From Pseudonocardia sp. N23 (GTDB taxonomy: Bacteria; Actinomycetota; Actinomycetes; Mycobacteriales; Pseudonocardiaceae): 64,000 nt of DNA. The stretch lies in NCBI RefSeq assembly GCF_002583555.1, contig NZ_BEGX01000004.1:234585-298584 (forward strand), written 5' to 3'. Numbering within the stretch: position 1 is the first letter of the stretch; each line of letters starts with the position of its first letter. Both the position numbers and the translations under genes were made by a program. The notes beneath the pieces are model-generated. The model worked only from the letters and a program-made list of their open reading frames with translations, was not told the DNA's origin and made no database searches. This document shows positions 53,829-61,755 of this stretch, piece after piece.

Positions 53829-54115
53829 CGGTCTGTCTCCCTCGCGAAGAAGACCGCGGCCTTTCGCAGCACCTCCTTCTCCAGCTCCAGCTCCGCGACC
53901 CGCCGGCGCAGCCGGGCCAGCTCGGCGCGTTCCTCGCCGCTGACCGCGGCCGGGCCGTCACGGCGTTCCCGGCGCAACGCCTCGACCCAGTTCCGCAGGG
54001 TCTCGTGATTGACCCCGAGCTCACGGGCTACGTCCCGGATCGAGCGGCCACCGTCGAGTGCCAGCTTCGCGGCGTTGCGCCGGAACTCCTCGGGGTACTT
54101 GCTTCGACGCCCCAT
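53825..54115 (-). CDS. IS3-family transposase OrfA
   Basis: 96-residue protein with an N-terminal helix-turn-helix ([38 protein letters not shown]) and a C-terminal leucine-zipper-like coiled coil ([18 protein letters not shown]) used for pairing with OrfAB. Its end overlaps the orfB start (GTGA). Intact and normal in length. It binds the terminal inverted repeats of the element. Confidence 0.92.
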   Translation of the reverse strand: MGRRSKYPEEFRRNAAKLALDGGRSIRDVARELGVNHETLRNWVEALRRERRDGPAAVSGEERAELARLRRRVAELELEKEVLRKAAVFFARETDR

Positions 54116-54366
54116 CGCGCGTCCTCCTCCTCGGCTTCTGCCAAGTCTGGAGGTGTCCGGCCAGCGGGGGTCACTTCACATCGCGTCAGGAGGCGGGACG
54201 CGAGCGAGCGGGTTCGCGAGACTGAGGTGAGGCCGCACGGCATCAGCCGGAGGTCCGCTTCCGACGTGGCGGCTATGGGCCCTGGCCGCATGGCGGTCGC
54301 GCTGGGTACCGCTCGCAGAGCGATGACGCGGAGTCCGCACTCCCCTCGACCACACCTGACCAACAC

Positions 54367-55002
54367 TCACCAACCGCCGAACGACATCCAGCCACCGTCC
54401 ACCGGAACGCTTGATCCCGTGATGTAGGAGGCCGCAGGGGACACCAGGAAAGTCACGACTCCGGCGACCTCCTCCGGGGTCGCCAGACGTCCCAGCGGAG
54501 TGCGCCGTTCAAGATCCTCGACACTGAAGTTGCCCGTTGCCATCGTGCGTTCGACGAACGGCGTTGCGACGTAACCGGGGCTGACCGAGGCCACCCGAAT
54601 GGAACGGCTCGCCCAGTCGACCGCGAGGGCTTTGGTGAGACCCTCCAGACCGTGCTTTGCAGCAACATAGGCCGCGCGGCCCGGGATCGCGAAGGACCCG
54701 GCGACCGACGAGATGTTGACGATGGTCCCTCCGCGGCTGCCCATCACGGCTGCTGCGGCTTGAGAACAGAACAATGGCCCCGCCAGATTGGTGGCAAGGA
54801 CTGCCGACCACTCGTCGGCCGTGATGTCCTCAGCCTTCTTGACGAGGGGGATGCCGGCGTTGTTGACAAGAGCATCCAGCTGACCGAAGGCGCTCATCGC
54901 GGCGTCAGCCAGAACCCGGCCTCCGCCAGGGTCGCTCACGTCCACACCGACGCCGACAGCTGTCCCGCCCGCCTCGGTGATATCGGCCGCACTGGCCATC
55001 AT
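54367..55002 (-). pseudogene. SDR oxidoreductase, 5' end replaced by IS256-type element
   Basis: The 211-residue frame from ATG 55002 starts in the middle of an SDR: ADITEAGGTAVGVGVDVSD, then ALVNNAGIPLVKK, NISSVAGSF with the catalytic Ser, AAYVAAKHGLEGLTK with Tyr and Lys, and a normal end. The first about 35 residues with the TGxxxGIG cofactor motif are missing. Directly upstream the DNA is the end of an IS256-like element (GAGTGTCAGATGAACGGTGT on the minus strand), so the insertion removed or separated the 5' part. A product would lack the first beta-alpha-beta unit and be inactive. Confidence 0.85.
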
Positions 55003-55324
55003 GATCGGTTACACCGTTCATCTGACACTCCCGAGGGTCCATCTCGTGATCGGTGTTTCCGGCGTCGTTGTCTCAGTAGGTCTCGGCTCCCGGCCAACGG
55101 TCACCGAACGTGATGGCGAACGCGTTGATCACAGACTTCCACCGCATCGTCCACCGGGTGCGGCCCGTCCCGGTCGGGTCCAGGCTGCGTGTCACAAGGT
55201 ACAGGCATTTCATCGCTGCCTGCTCGGTAGGGAAATGGCCGCGGGCCCGGATCGCCCGCCGGTAGCGAGCGTTCAACGATTCAATCGCATTCGTGGAGCA
55301 GATCATCTGCCGGATTTCGATGTC
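55003..55324 (-). mobile_element. IS256-family element remnant with C-terminal transposase part
   Basis: The minus-strand frame from 55324 to the stop at 55073 reads DIEIRQMICSTNAIESLNAR, YRRAIRARGHFPTEQAAMKC and ends TFGDRWPGAETY, the C-terminal part of a mutator-type (IS256) transposase with its final Glu region. The 70 bp between stop and SDR join include a typical terminal repeat. The N-terminal two thirds and the other end are gone, replaced by the LysR fragment. Confidence 0.87.
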
Positions 55325-56176
55325 ACCTGCACGTGGCCCAGCCTGCGGCCATCCGCTCGCTGCGCGAGCTGGAGGACATCCTCGGCGTCGAGCTCTACAC
55401 GCGGGGCCTCGCGGGCTCACCCCCACCGTGTTCGGCTCGGCCTTCACCACCCACGCCCGGGCGGTGATCTCGCAGCTGACGGAGGCCGGCCGGCACCTCG
55501 TCGAGCTCGGCGACGCCGATCAGGCACGGCGACCGTCGGCAGCCATCTCGCCGGGTCGAACCTGCTGGTCCCGCAGGCGATCGAGCGGCTCAAGGCGGGC
55601 CGCCCGCGGGTCACCGTGGTGGTGCGGGAGGCCACGCCGGAGGTGCTGCGCGCGGAGCTGGAGACCGGCCGGGGGGACCTGATCGTCGGACGGCTCAGCT
55701 CCGCCGGCACCCTCGCCAACGCCGTCCACGAGGCGCTCTACGAGGAGCGCATCGCCCTGGTCTGCCGGGCCGGCCATCCCGCTGTAGCGTTGTCGGATCC
55801 CGTCTTGTCCGATCTCGTCGACTACCCCTGGATCCTCCCGGGGACCGAGACCGCACTGCGGAGCGAGCTCGAGAACGTGTTCGTGCACAACGGGATCGAC
55901 CTGCCCGTCAACCGTGTCGAGACGACCCCGATCCTCACGGTGCGCCACCTGCTGACCCGGACAGACGCGCTCGCGGCGCTGCCCGCCCTGATCGCGGCCG
56001 ACGATCCCGGCACCGTCACGCTGTCGTTCCCCCTGGAGCTGATGAACCGCACGGTCGGCGTGACGCTGCCCAGCCACGGCTCGCGTACCCCGTCCACCGA
56101 GGCGCTGCTCGCGGAGCTTCGCGCGGTCGCGGGCGAGATCCTTGCCGCTGCTGGAGCCGACGGCCTGCCGCACTGA
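55325..56176 (+). pseudogene. LysR-family regulator, 5' truncated and frameshifted
   Basis: Right after the IS256 fragment the DNA encodes HVAQPAAIRSLRELEDILGV and ELYTRGLAG, the second half of a LysR helix-turn-helix. A shift near 55415 leads to LTPTVFGSAFTTHARAVISQ in a second frame, and another near 55525 to TATVGSHLAGSNLLVPQAIE in a third, which then runs intact through the effector domain (VVVREATPEVLRAELETG, YPWILPGTETALRSELE) to 56176. The first helix of the HTH is lost. It may once have controlled the adjacent SDR gene, which points away from it. Confidence 0.82.
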
Positions 56177-56224
56177 TCGTGGAGGAAGGCCAGCGCGGCT
56201 CCGGGCCACCTGCTCCGGCGCCGC

Positions 56225-57427
56225 TCAGCCGGCCGCGGAACGGTGGTACGCACGCACCCCGAGGACGAGACCGAACAGTGCGAGCGTCGCCGCGAGCGCG
56301 GTGACCCCAACCGGCATGCCCCACGCACCTGCGGCGTACCCGGTGGCGACGGTGAGCACCGCTGCCGGAAGGTAGGCGCCGATGTTCAGCGCCGCGTTCG
56401 CCTCCGCCCGCTGGTCGCCCTGGACGTGCCGGGCGATGAGGCGCAGGCCGCCCAGCTGGCCGAGACCCTGGCCGGTGCCCGCGAGCAGGGCCGACGCCAC
56501 GAACAGCGCCGGGTTGGCGGTCACGAGCGTGAGCACCACGGCGACCATCGCCAGCCCAGTGCTCGCGGTCCCGAACGCGAACAGCCGCGGCACGGCGAGC
56601 CGTGTGAGCAGGAGCTGCGATCCGGTGGCAGCCAGGAACATCGCGCATGCGACCCCGCCGGCCAGCAGTGGCGAGGTGTTCCCGAGCACGAGCACCAGCA
56701 ACGACGGACCGAGGGACAGCACGAACGACGTCGCGGTCAGTCCGGGCGCGAACACCGCCACCCCGCTCGACAGGTACCGCCGGTTCTGCACGGCGACGCG
56801 GGGAAGGCGCGGCCACGGGAACCCTGAAGACCGCCCGGCCGGACGGTCCGCCGGCAGACCGAGGTACCCGACCAGGGCGACGACCAGTAACAGAACGTTC
56901 ACACCGAAGACCGGCACAACCGGCCGGTCCGTGACCGTGAAGATCAGGCCGCCCAGCAGCGGGCCGAGGCCGGCCCCGACGACCATCGCGATCGACGCGA
57001 GCATCGACGACGCGTCACGACGGCCCTTGCCCCCGAGGTCGACGACCGCGGCCATGCCCGCGGACACCACGATCCCGACCGCGACCCCGACCAGCATTCT
57101 CGCGACGATCAGGACCGCCACGCTGTCCGCGAACATGAACAGCACGGCCGCCGCCAGCCCGATCACGATACCCGGCACGACCACGCGCTTGCGCCCGTAG
57201 CGATCGGCGGCGCGCCCGGCAACCAGCAGCGTGAGCACGAGGCCCCCGATGTAGGTGGCGAAGACGACCGTCAGGACGCCCGGCGAGAACCCGAGCTCCC
57301 GCTGCCAGTACCCATAGAGCGGCGTCGGGGAGTTGGACAGCGCGAAGACCGCCGTCACCGCCCACGCCGCTCGGGCCAGCTGTCCCCTGGACCCCGTCCG
57401 TACCAGGTCCGTGCTCGCGATCGCCAC
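56225..57427 (-). CDS. MFS transporter (12-helix efflux type)
   Basis: 400-residue integral membrane protein. After a short basic tail come helices with AVFALSNSPTPLYGYW, GLVLTLLVAGRAADRYGRKR (the loop 2-3 MFS motif), MLVGVAVGIVVSAGMAAV and a second half with ATSFVLSLGPSLLVLVLGN. The GTG at 57427 follows GAGGAG; an upstream start would run through the operator. It resembles drug/multi-compound exporters. It is divergent from the small winged-helix gene, with a nested palindromic operator between, the standard layout of a self-controlled efflux pair. It is intact amid decayed genes. Confidence 0.87.
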   Translation of the reverse strand: MAIASTDLVRTGSRGQLARAAWAVTAVFALSNSPTPLYGYWQRELGFSPGVLTVVFATYIGGLVLTLLVAGRAADRYGRKRVVVPGIVIGLAAAVLFMFADSVAVLIVARMLVGVAVGIVVSAGMAAVVDLGGKGRRDASSMLASIAMVVGAGLGPLLGGLIFTVTDRPVVPVFGVNVLLLVVALVGYLGLPADRPAGRSSGFPWPRLPRVAVQNRRYLSSGVAVFAPGLTATSFVLSLGPSLLVLVLGNTSPLLAGGVACAMFLAATGSQLLLTRLAVPRLFAFGTASTGLAMVAVVLTLVTANPALFVASALLAGTGQGLGQLGGLRLIARHVQGDQRAEANAALNIGAYLPAAVLTVATGYAAGAWGMPVGVTALAATLALFGLVLGVRAYHRSAAG

Positions 57428-57441
57428 CTGCCAGCTCCTCA

Positions 57442-57484
57442 GTACGAGATTATTCGTACAACGAATGTACGACTTTTCTCGTAC
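57442..57484. promoter_or_regulatory. Nested inverted-repeat operator between MFS and HTH genes
   Basis: Outer arms GTACGAGA (57442-57449) and TCTCGTAC (57477-57484) enclose a second palindrome ATTCGTACAACGAAT (57452-57466). TACGA/TCGTA units recur across it. It is AT-rich for this DNA and surely the site of the divergent winged-helix regulator. Confidence 0.72.
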
Positions 57485-57504
57485 AGGGCGCCTACGATGG
57501 TGAC

Positions 57505-57852
57505 GTGAGACAAAGTGTGACGCCGGCGGCCGGAGCGGAGACGAGGCCACCGCTGCTGCCCGAGCCCGCCACCGACGAGCTGCGGCTCGAGACGATCATG
57601 GGCGCGCTCGCCGAGCCACTGCGCATGACCGTGGCACGCGAGCTCCTGGTCAACTCGGACGACTTCGACCATCCGTGCGGGTGGTTCGGCTTCGACCGGC
57701 CCAAGTCGAGCCTCACCCACCACTTCAAGGTGCTCCGCGAGGCCGGGGTGATCCACCAGCGTCAGTACGGCCTGGAGCGACGCAGCCGGCTGCGGACCGA
57801 GGACCTGAACGCGCGATTCCCCGGGCTGCTCGAGCTCGTCGCGGCGAGCTAG
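57505..57852 (+). CDS. ArsR-like winged-helix transcriptional regulator
   Basis: 115-residue DNA-binding protein: LETIMGALAEPLRMTVAREL, then the recognition part KSSLTHHFKVLREAGVIHQR and a wing QYGLERRSRLRTEDLNARF. This is the ArsR/SmtB layout, but without the usual metal-binding Cys in the alpha-3 helix; one Cys (DHPCGWFG) lies before it, so it may sense a small molecule. GTG 57505. It should repress the divergent MFS exporter and itself through the operator at 57442-57484. Its last four bases overlap the end of an IS630 remnant. Confidence 0.87.
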   Translation: MRQSVTPAAGAETRPPLLPEPATDELRLETIMGALAEPLRMTVARELLVNSDDFDHPCGWFGFDRPKSSLTHHFKVLREAGVIHQRQYGLERRSRLRTEDLNARFPGLLELVAAS

Positions 57853-58030
57853 TGTCGTGAGTCGTTAATCTTGGTGCAGTAGCGGGCGATGCTGGCGAGG
57901 ATGTCGTCGGCGGTCTTGGCCAGACGTAGGGCTTCGGATCGTCGTCCCAGGTCGCGATCCTGGCGCGGATGTCGGCGTTGAGCGCGCGGACCGAGCGATG
58001 GGCGCCGCGGCGGAGTTTCTCCGCGGTCGT
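57849..58030 (-). pseudogene. IS630-family transposase C-terminal remnant
   Basis: Two minus-strand frames together give TAEKLRRGAHRSVRALNADI, RARIATWDDDPKPYVW and KTADDILASIARYCTKINDS, the conserved C-terminus of IS630-type transposases. A shift near 57925 separates them. The catalytic DDE part upstream is absent. Confidence 0.8.
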
Positions 58031-58575
58031 CGCCGCCAGAACGGCCCGCCGCAGTCCGTCCGACACCGGCGAAGCTGTTGACGCGCACCCGAGCCGGCAC
58101 GAGACCAGCACCGGCGTGGCTTCCTGATCGCAGCTCGCTCCAGCCGCCCGCAGGCGGTGTCCAGGCTGGCCGAAGGCCGCCCGAAGGGCACCGGCCTGGA
58201 CACCGCCTAGGACGGTAGGACACTCCGGCGACGGGAACGACGCACCCCGAGGTTGACATGGGGTTGTCAAGGGCAGACCGAAGGACTGTCGCGCAGCGCA
58301 GCGCCCTTGACCGTGAGTGAGCCCGTGCCAAGCCCACTGGGCCACCCTTGAGAACTGTCGGCGGCCCGACGCCGTCGATGCACCCGAGGTGCCACCGGTT
58401 CACTGCTGCCCTGCCAAGCCGACGCCACGACGTCCGCCTTTAGAACGCAGGGCCCGGTGGCAACCCGGGCCGTGCAGACCGTCGACAAGGGCTGAGCGCC
58501 GACTGAGCCCAACAGTGAGCGTGCGGGAGCCACGACCCGACCGAGGGCGACGCCGTCGAGCAGCACGGAGACCCG
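58031..58575. other. 545-bp decayed mobile-element DNA
   Basis: No intact gene. It holds a long inverted repeat at 58153-58207 and the leader of the IS110-type transposase, with no ribosome-binding site I can rely on. Open frames here have no recognisable motif. Confidence 0.5.
58153..58207. repeat. 14-bp perfect inverted repeat
   Basis: GGCGGTGTCCAGGC (58153-58166) and GCCTGGACACCGCC (58194-58207) can form a hairpin with a 27-base loop. It may be an element end or a terminator. Confidence 0.65.
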
Positions 58576-59411
58576 ATGTCCCAGCCCGCAGCTCCCCCGA
58601 ACGTTCTCCCACCCCGCCCACCCGGCAACGTGACCGCCGGCCTGGACTGGGCGACCACCGATCACGCCGTAGTCATCGTCGACCACACCGGCACAGCGGC
58701 CGAGCAGTTCATCGTGGGGCCGACGGCGGAGGGTTGCGCGAGCTCGTCCGCCGCCTGCACCGCGCCCACGTCGAAGAGATCGCCATCGAACGCAGCGACG
58801 GCCGGGTCGTCGACACCCTCCTCGCGGCCGGGTTGACCGTCGTCGTGATCGCCCCGACCCAGCTCAACAACCTGCGCGGACGCTGTGGCTCAGCGCGGAA
58901 CAAGGACGACCGCTTCGACGCCTACGTCCTGGCCGACACCCTGCGCACCGACCGCGCCCGGCTGCGCCCGCTGATCCCGACACCCCAGCCACGTGCTTCT
59001 GCGCTCGACCGTGCGCCCGCAAGGACCTGATCACCCACCGGGTCGGGCTGGCCAACCAGCTCCGCGCCCATCTGCAGACCTCCACCCCGGCCCGGTCGGC
59101 CTGTTTGCCGACCTCGACGGTCTCACCAACTGCGGTTCCTCACCCAGTTCCCGGCCCAGGTCGACGCCGACTGGCTTACCCCGTCCCGACTCGGAACCTG
59201 GTTGCGCCGCAACAACTACACCGGCCACAAGAACCCTGCTGTCCTGCACGCGCACCTGTGCGCCGCACCCCGCGGAGCGATCGGCCCCGCCGGGGCGGCC
59301 GCCGCCGGCGTGACCCGCGCGTTCGTCGCCGCGCTCCTCACGGTCGCCGAGGAGATCAAGGTCCTCGACGGACAGATCGCGGTGCTGCTCGACGGGCACA
59401 CCGATGCCCAG
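58576..59411 (+). pseudogene. IS110-family transposase, frameshifted and 3' truncated
   Basis: ATG 58576 opens a frame with VTAGLDWATTDHAVVIVDHT, the DEDD/RuvC-like first Asp motif of IS110 transposases. The rest is spread over other frames: LRELVRRLHRAHVEEIAIER, VVIAPTQLNNLRGRCGSARN, KDDRFDAYVLADTLRTDRAR (later catalytic Asp residues), LITHRVGLANQLRAHLQT, then WLRRNNYTGHKNPAVLHAHL and LLTVAEEIKVLDGQIAVLL. At least four shifts occur (near 58732, 59000, 59090 and 59150). The Tnp20 part with the catalytic Ser is missing; near 59411 another element begins. Confidence 0.85.
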
Positions 59412-59513
59412 CTGCTCGGCCAGCCGCCGGATCACCAGCTCGGGGTCGGACTCCCGGTAGAGGGGGACGGCGCGCTCACGCAGCTCGTCGGGGCACTTCT
59501 TCGGTGCTGCCAC
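59412..59513 (-). pseudogene. IS3-family OrfA N-terminal fragment (second element)
   Basis: From ATG 59513, MAAPKKCPDELRERAVPLYR, ESDPELVIRRLAEQLG is the start of an IS3-type OrfA helix-turn-helix, different from the element at 52909. After about 34 residues it meets the IS110 remnant, so each truncates the other. Confidence 0.82.
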
Positions 59514-59615
59514 GGAGTCTCCTTACACGGCCCTTCGGCCATGATCGTCGATCTCCGAGCAAGCGGGGGAACCTCAATGTCGACATACACGTGGTCGAGG
59601 CTCAGGACAGCACCG

Positions 59616-60374
59616 TCAGGTGCGTGGTCCGCCCGCCACGTACAGGACCTGTCCCGAGACGAAACCCGAGCGGGCGTCGGCGAAGAAGGAAACTGCGTTC
59701 GCGACGTCGTCGACCTCACCCGCACGCTGAACCGGGATCGCCTGCGCCCGGTCGTGGACGTATTGCGCCCACGGCGTCCCGATCCGGTCTGCTGTCACCC
59801 TGGTCATCTCGCTGACGATGAAACCAGGCGCGACGCAGTTTGCCGTGATTCCAAAGCGCCCGAGTTCGAGGGCGAGGGTCTTGGTGAGGCCCTGCACTCC
59901 AGCTTTGGCCGTGACGTAATTCGCCTGGCCCCGGTTGCCCAGCGCTGAGGTCGAGGAGAGGTTCACGATCCGACCCCAGCCCGACTCGACCATGTGAGCC
60001 TGCGCAGCCCGGGTCATGAGGACCGCGCCTTTAAGATGGACATCGATGACAGCGTCCCAGTCGTTCTCCGTCAGCGTGATCAGCAGGTTGTCGCGGGTGA
60101 TGCCGGCGTTGTTGACCAGCACTGTCGGCGCGCCCAGCTCGTCAGCGGTGCGGTCGACCGATGCCTGCACCGCGGTGGGGTCGGCGACGTCGGCGCCGAG
60201 CGCGATCGCGACGCCTCCGGCTGACGTGATGGCGTCGGCCGAGACTGTGGCCGCCGCCTCGTCCAAGTCGAGGACGGCGACGGCGAGGCCGTCATAGGCA
60301 AGGCGCAGCGCGACGGCCGCACCGATCCCTCGGGCGGCGCCAGTGACGATCGCGACGCGGCTGGCCTCGGGCAT
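59616..60374 (-). CDS. SDR family 3-oxoacyl-ACP/CoA reductase-like (FabG type)
   Basis: 252-residue NAD(P)-dependent oxidoreductase: VAIVTGAARGIGAAVAL (cofactor), LVNNAGITRDNLLI, IVNLSSTSALGNRGQANYVT with Ser, Tyr and AK (YVTAK) complete, and LALELGRFGITANCVAPGF. The catalytic tetrad is complete, so it should be active. ATG 60374. In the neighbourhood of the ferredoxin reductase remnant, aldehyde dehydrogenase and BoxB-like gene, it may reduce or oxidise a 3-hydroxyacyl-CoA of the beta-oxidation-like end of a benzoyl-CoA pathway; this is inferred from position only. Confidence 0.88.
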   Translation of the reverse strand: MPEASRVAIVTGAARGIGAAVALRLAYDGLAVAVLDLDEAAATVSADAITSAGGVAIALGADVADPTAVQASVDRTADELGAPTVLVNNAGITRDNLLITLTENDWDAVIDVHLKGAVLMTRAAQAHMVESGWGRIVNLSSTSALGNRGQANYVTAKAGVQGLTKTLALELGRFGITANCVAPGFIVSEMTRVTADRIGTPWAQYVHDRAQAIPVQRAGEVDDVANAVSFFADARSGFVSGQVLYVAGGPRT

Positions 60375-60428
60375 GGCAGAACTCCTCGATGGTGGACGGG
60401 TGCAGTGAGTGGCGACCTGCTACCCGGT

Positions 60429-61755
60429 TCAGCCGGGCCCAGGCACGGCGTGCGCGACACGGAGCATGGTCGCGAGGTCGTGGACCTTGACGCGGCCTCG
60501 GCCGTCCGGTTCGCCGAGGGTGGCTTCCTAGGTGTCGAGGCGTAGCCAGCCCTGCCAGTCCGTCGTTGCGACGCCACGCCCGGAGAGGGTGTCGAGGATG
60601 TCGGGCCGGGTGCGGCCGGGCGAGCCGGGCAGATCCTCCAGCACTGCTGCGGCGGTCTCGGCACCGGCGGGCTTGTTCGTCCCGATGATCCCCGTCGGTC
60701 CGCGCTTGAGCCAGCCGGTCACAAACGTGCCGGGAACCGGCTCGCCGTCCGCCACCACGCGGCCCCGGTCGTTCGGGACGATTCCGTTGTCGGCGTCGAA
60801 AGGTAGCCCTGGCAGCGGAGCGCCGCGGAACCCGACGGCGGAGATCACCATGCCGACCGGCAGTGTCTTCCGCAGGCCCGTGCCGACGACACGTCCATCG
60901 CGTAGCGCCGTGCGCTCCACAACGATGCCCTCGACCTGACTCTGCCCGGCGATCTCGACGGGGCTGCTGAAGAACCGCAGGTGCAGTCGGCGCCGGAGTC
61001 CCCGTGATGGGGTGGCGGCGAAGTCGCGGAAGGTGGTGAGGTTCCGGCGGACTCTCCTGTCGGGCGTGTGGAGGGGTCGGTGATATCGAGGTCGGCGGGA
61101 TGCAGGACGACGTCCGCATCGGCAAGCTCGGAGAGCTGGAACAGCTCGGCCGGGGTGAACTTCGCGTCCTCGGGGCCGCGGCGGATCAGGACGTGGACGT
61201 CGCGGACCGCACTCTGCTCGAGCGCGGCAAGGACGCGGGTCGGCACGTCGGTCCCCCGCAGCTCGTCCGGCTCAGGATCCGGACGACGTCCAGAGCGACG
61301 TTACCCGCGCCGACCACCGCGACCTCGGGGGCGCGGAGGGCGAGCTCGACCTCCGCGACGTCGGGATGGCCGTTGTACCAGCGGACGAAGTCGGCAGCGC
61401 CGACAGCGCCGGGGCGGTCTTCACCCGGGATCCCGAGCCGGCGGTCGCGCTCGGTTCCGGAGGCGTGGACGACGACGTCGTAGTGGTCGCGCAGGTTGCG
61501 GTGACTGACGTCTCGACCGACCTCGACGTTGCCGAGGTAGCGAACGCGGTCGTCCTCGAACGGCTTCGCGAGCACCCGCGCCACGGCCTTCATCCGGGCG
61601 TGGTCGGGGGCTACGCCGTAGCGGACGAGGCCGAACGGGGTGGGCAGCCGGTCGATGACATCGATGTCGAGCGGGTGAGCGGAGACGACGAGTGCGGTGG
61701 CGGTGTAGAGCCCGGACGGGCCCGAGCCGACGATGGCCACGCGCGGCGCGGTCAC
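60429..61755 (-). pseudogene. fprA: Ferredoxin-NADP+ reductase (FprA type), two frameshifts and a nonsense codon
   Basis: The GTG at 61755 overlaps the aldehyde dehydrogenase stop and opens PRVAIVGSGPSGLYTATALV (FAD), DRLPTPFGLVRYGVAPDH and VAVVGAGNVALDVVRIL (NADP), the adrenodoxin-reductase/FprA pattern. Near 61265 the frame changes (VPTRVLAALEQSAVRDVHVL), near 61060 again (LRRRLHLRFFSSPVEIAG, then VGMVISAVGFRG and GPTGIIGTNKPAGAETAAAV). A TAG at 60528-60530 interrupts the last part, after which ATLGEPDGRGRVKVHDLATM continues to 60429. With ferredoxin it would have passed electrons to the BoxB-like oxygenase. Confidence 0.86.

Larger units (their letters stand above)
52909..54179 (-). mobile_element. 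IS3-family insertion sequence, 1271 bp, with 3-bp target duplication
   Basis: The ends are inverted repeats: left GTGAAGTGACCCC then GTCAGCCGGACACC, right (inverted) GTGAAGTGACCCCCGCTGGC then CGGACACC. ATC flanks both sides (52906-52908 and 54180-54182), a 3-bp target duplication as usual for IS3 elements. Inside are orfA and orfB on the minus strand. OrfA is intact but orfB has three frameshifts, so the copy is probably inactive by itself. Joining the flanks restores the palindrome GACGCGAAATCGCGTC. Confidence 0.9.
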
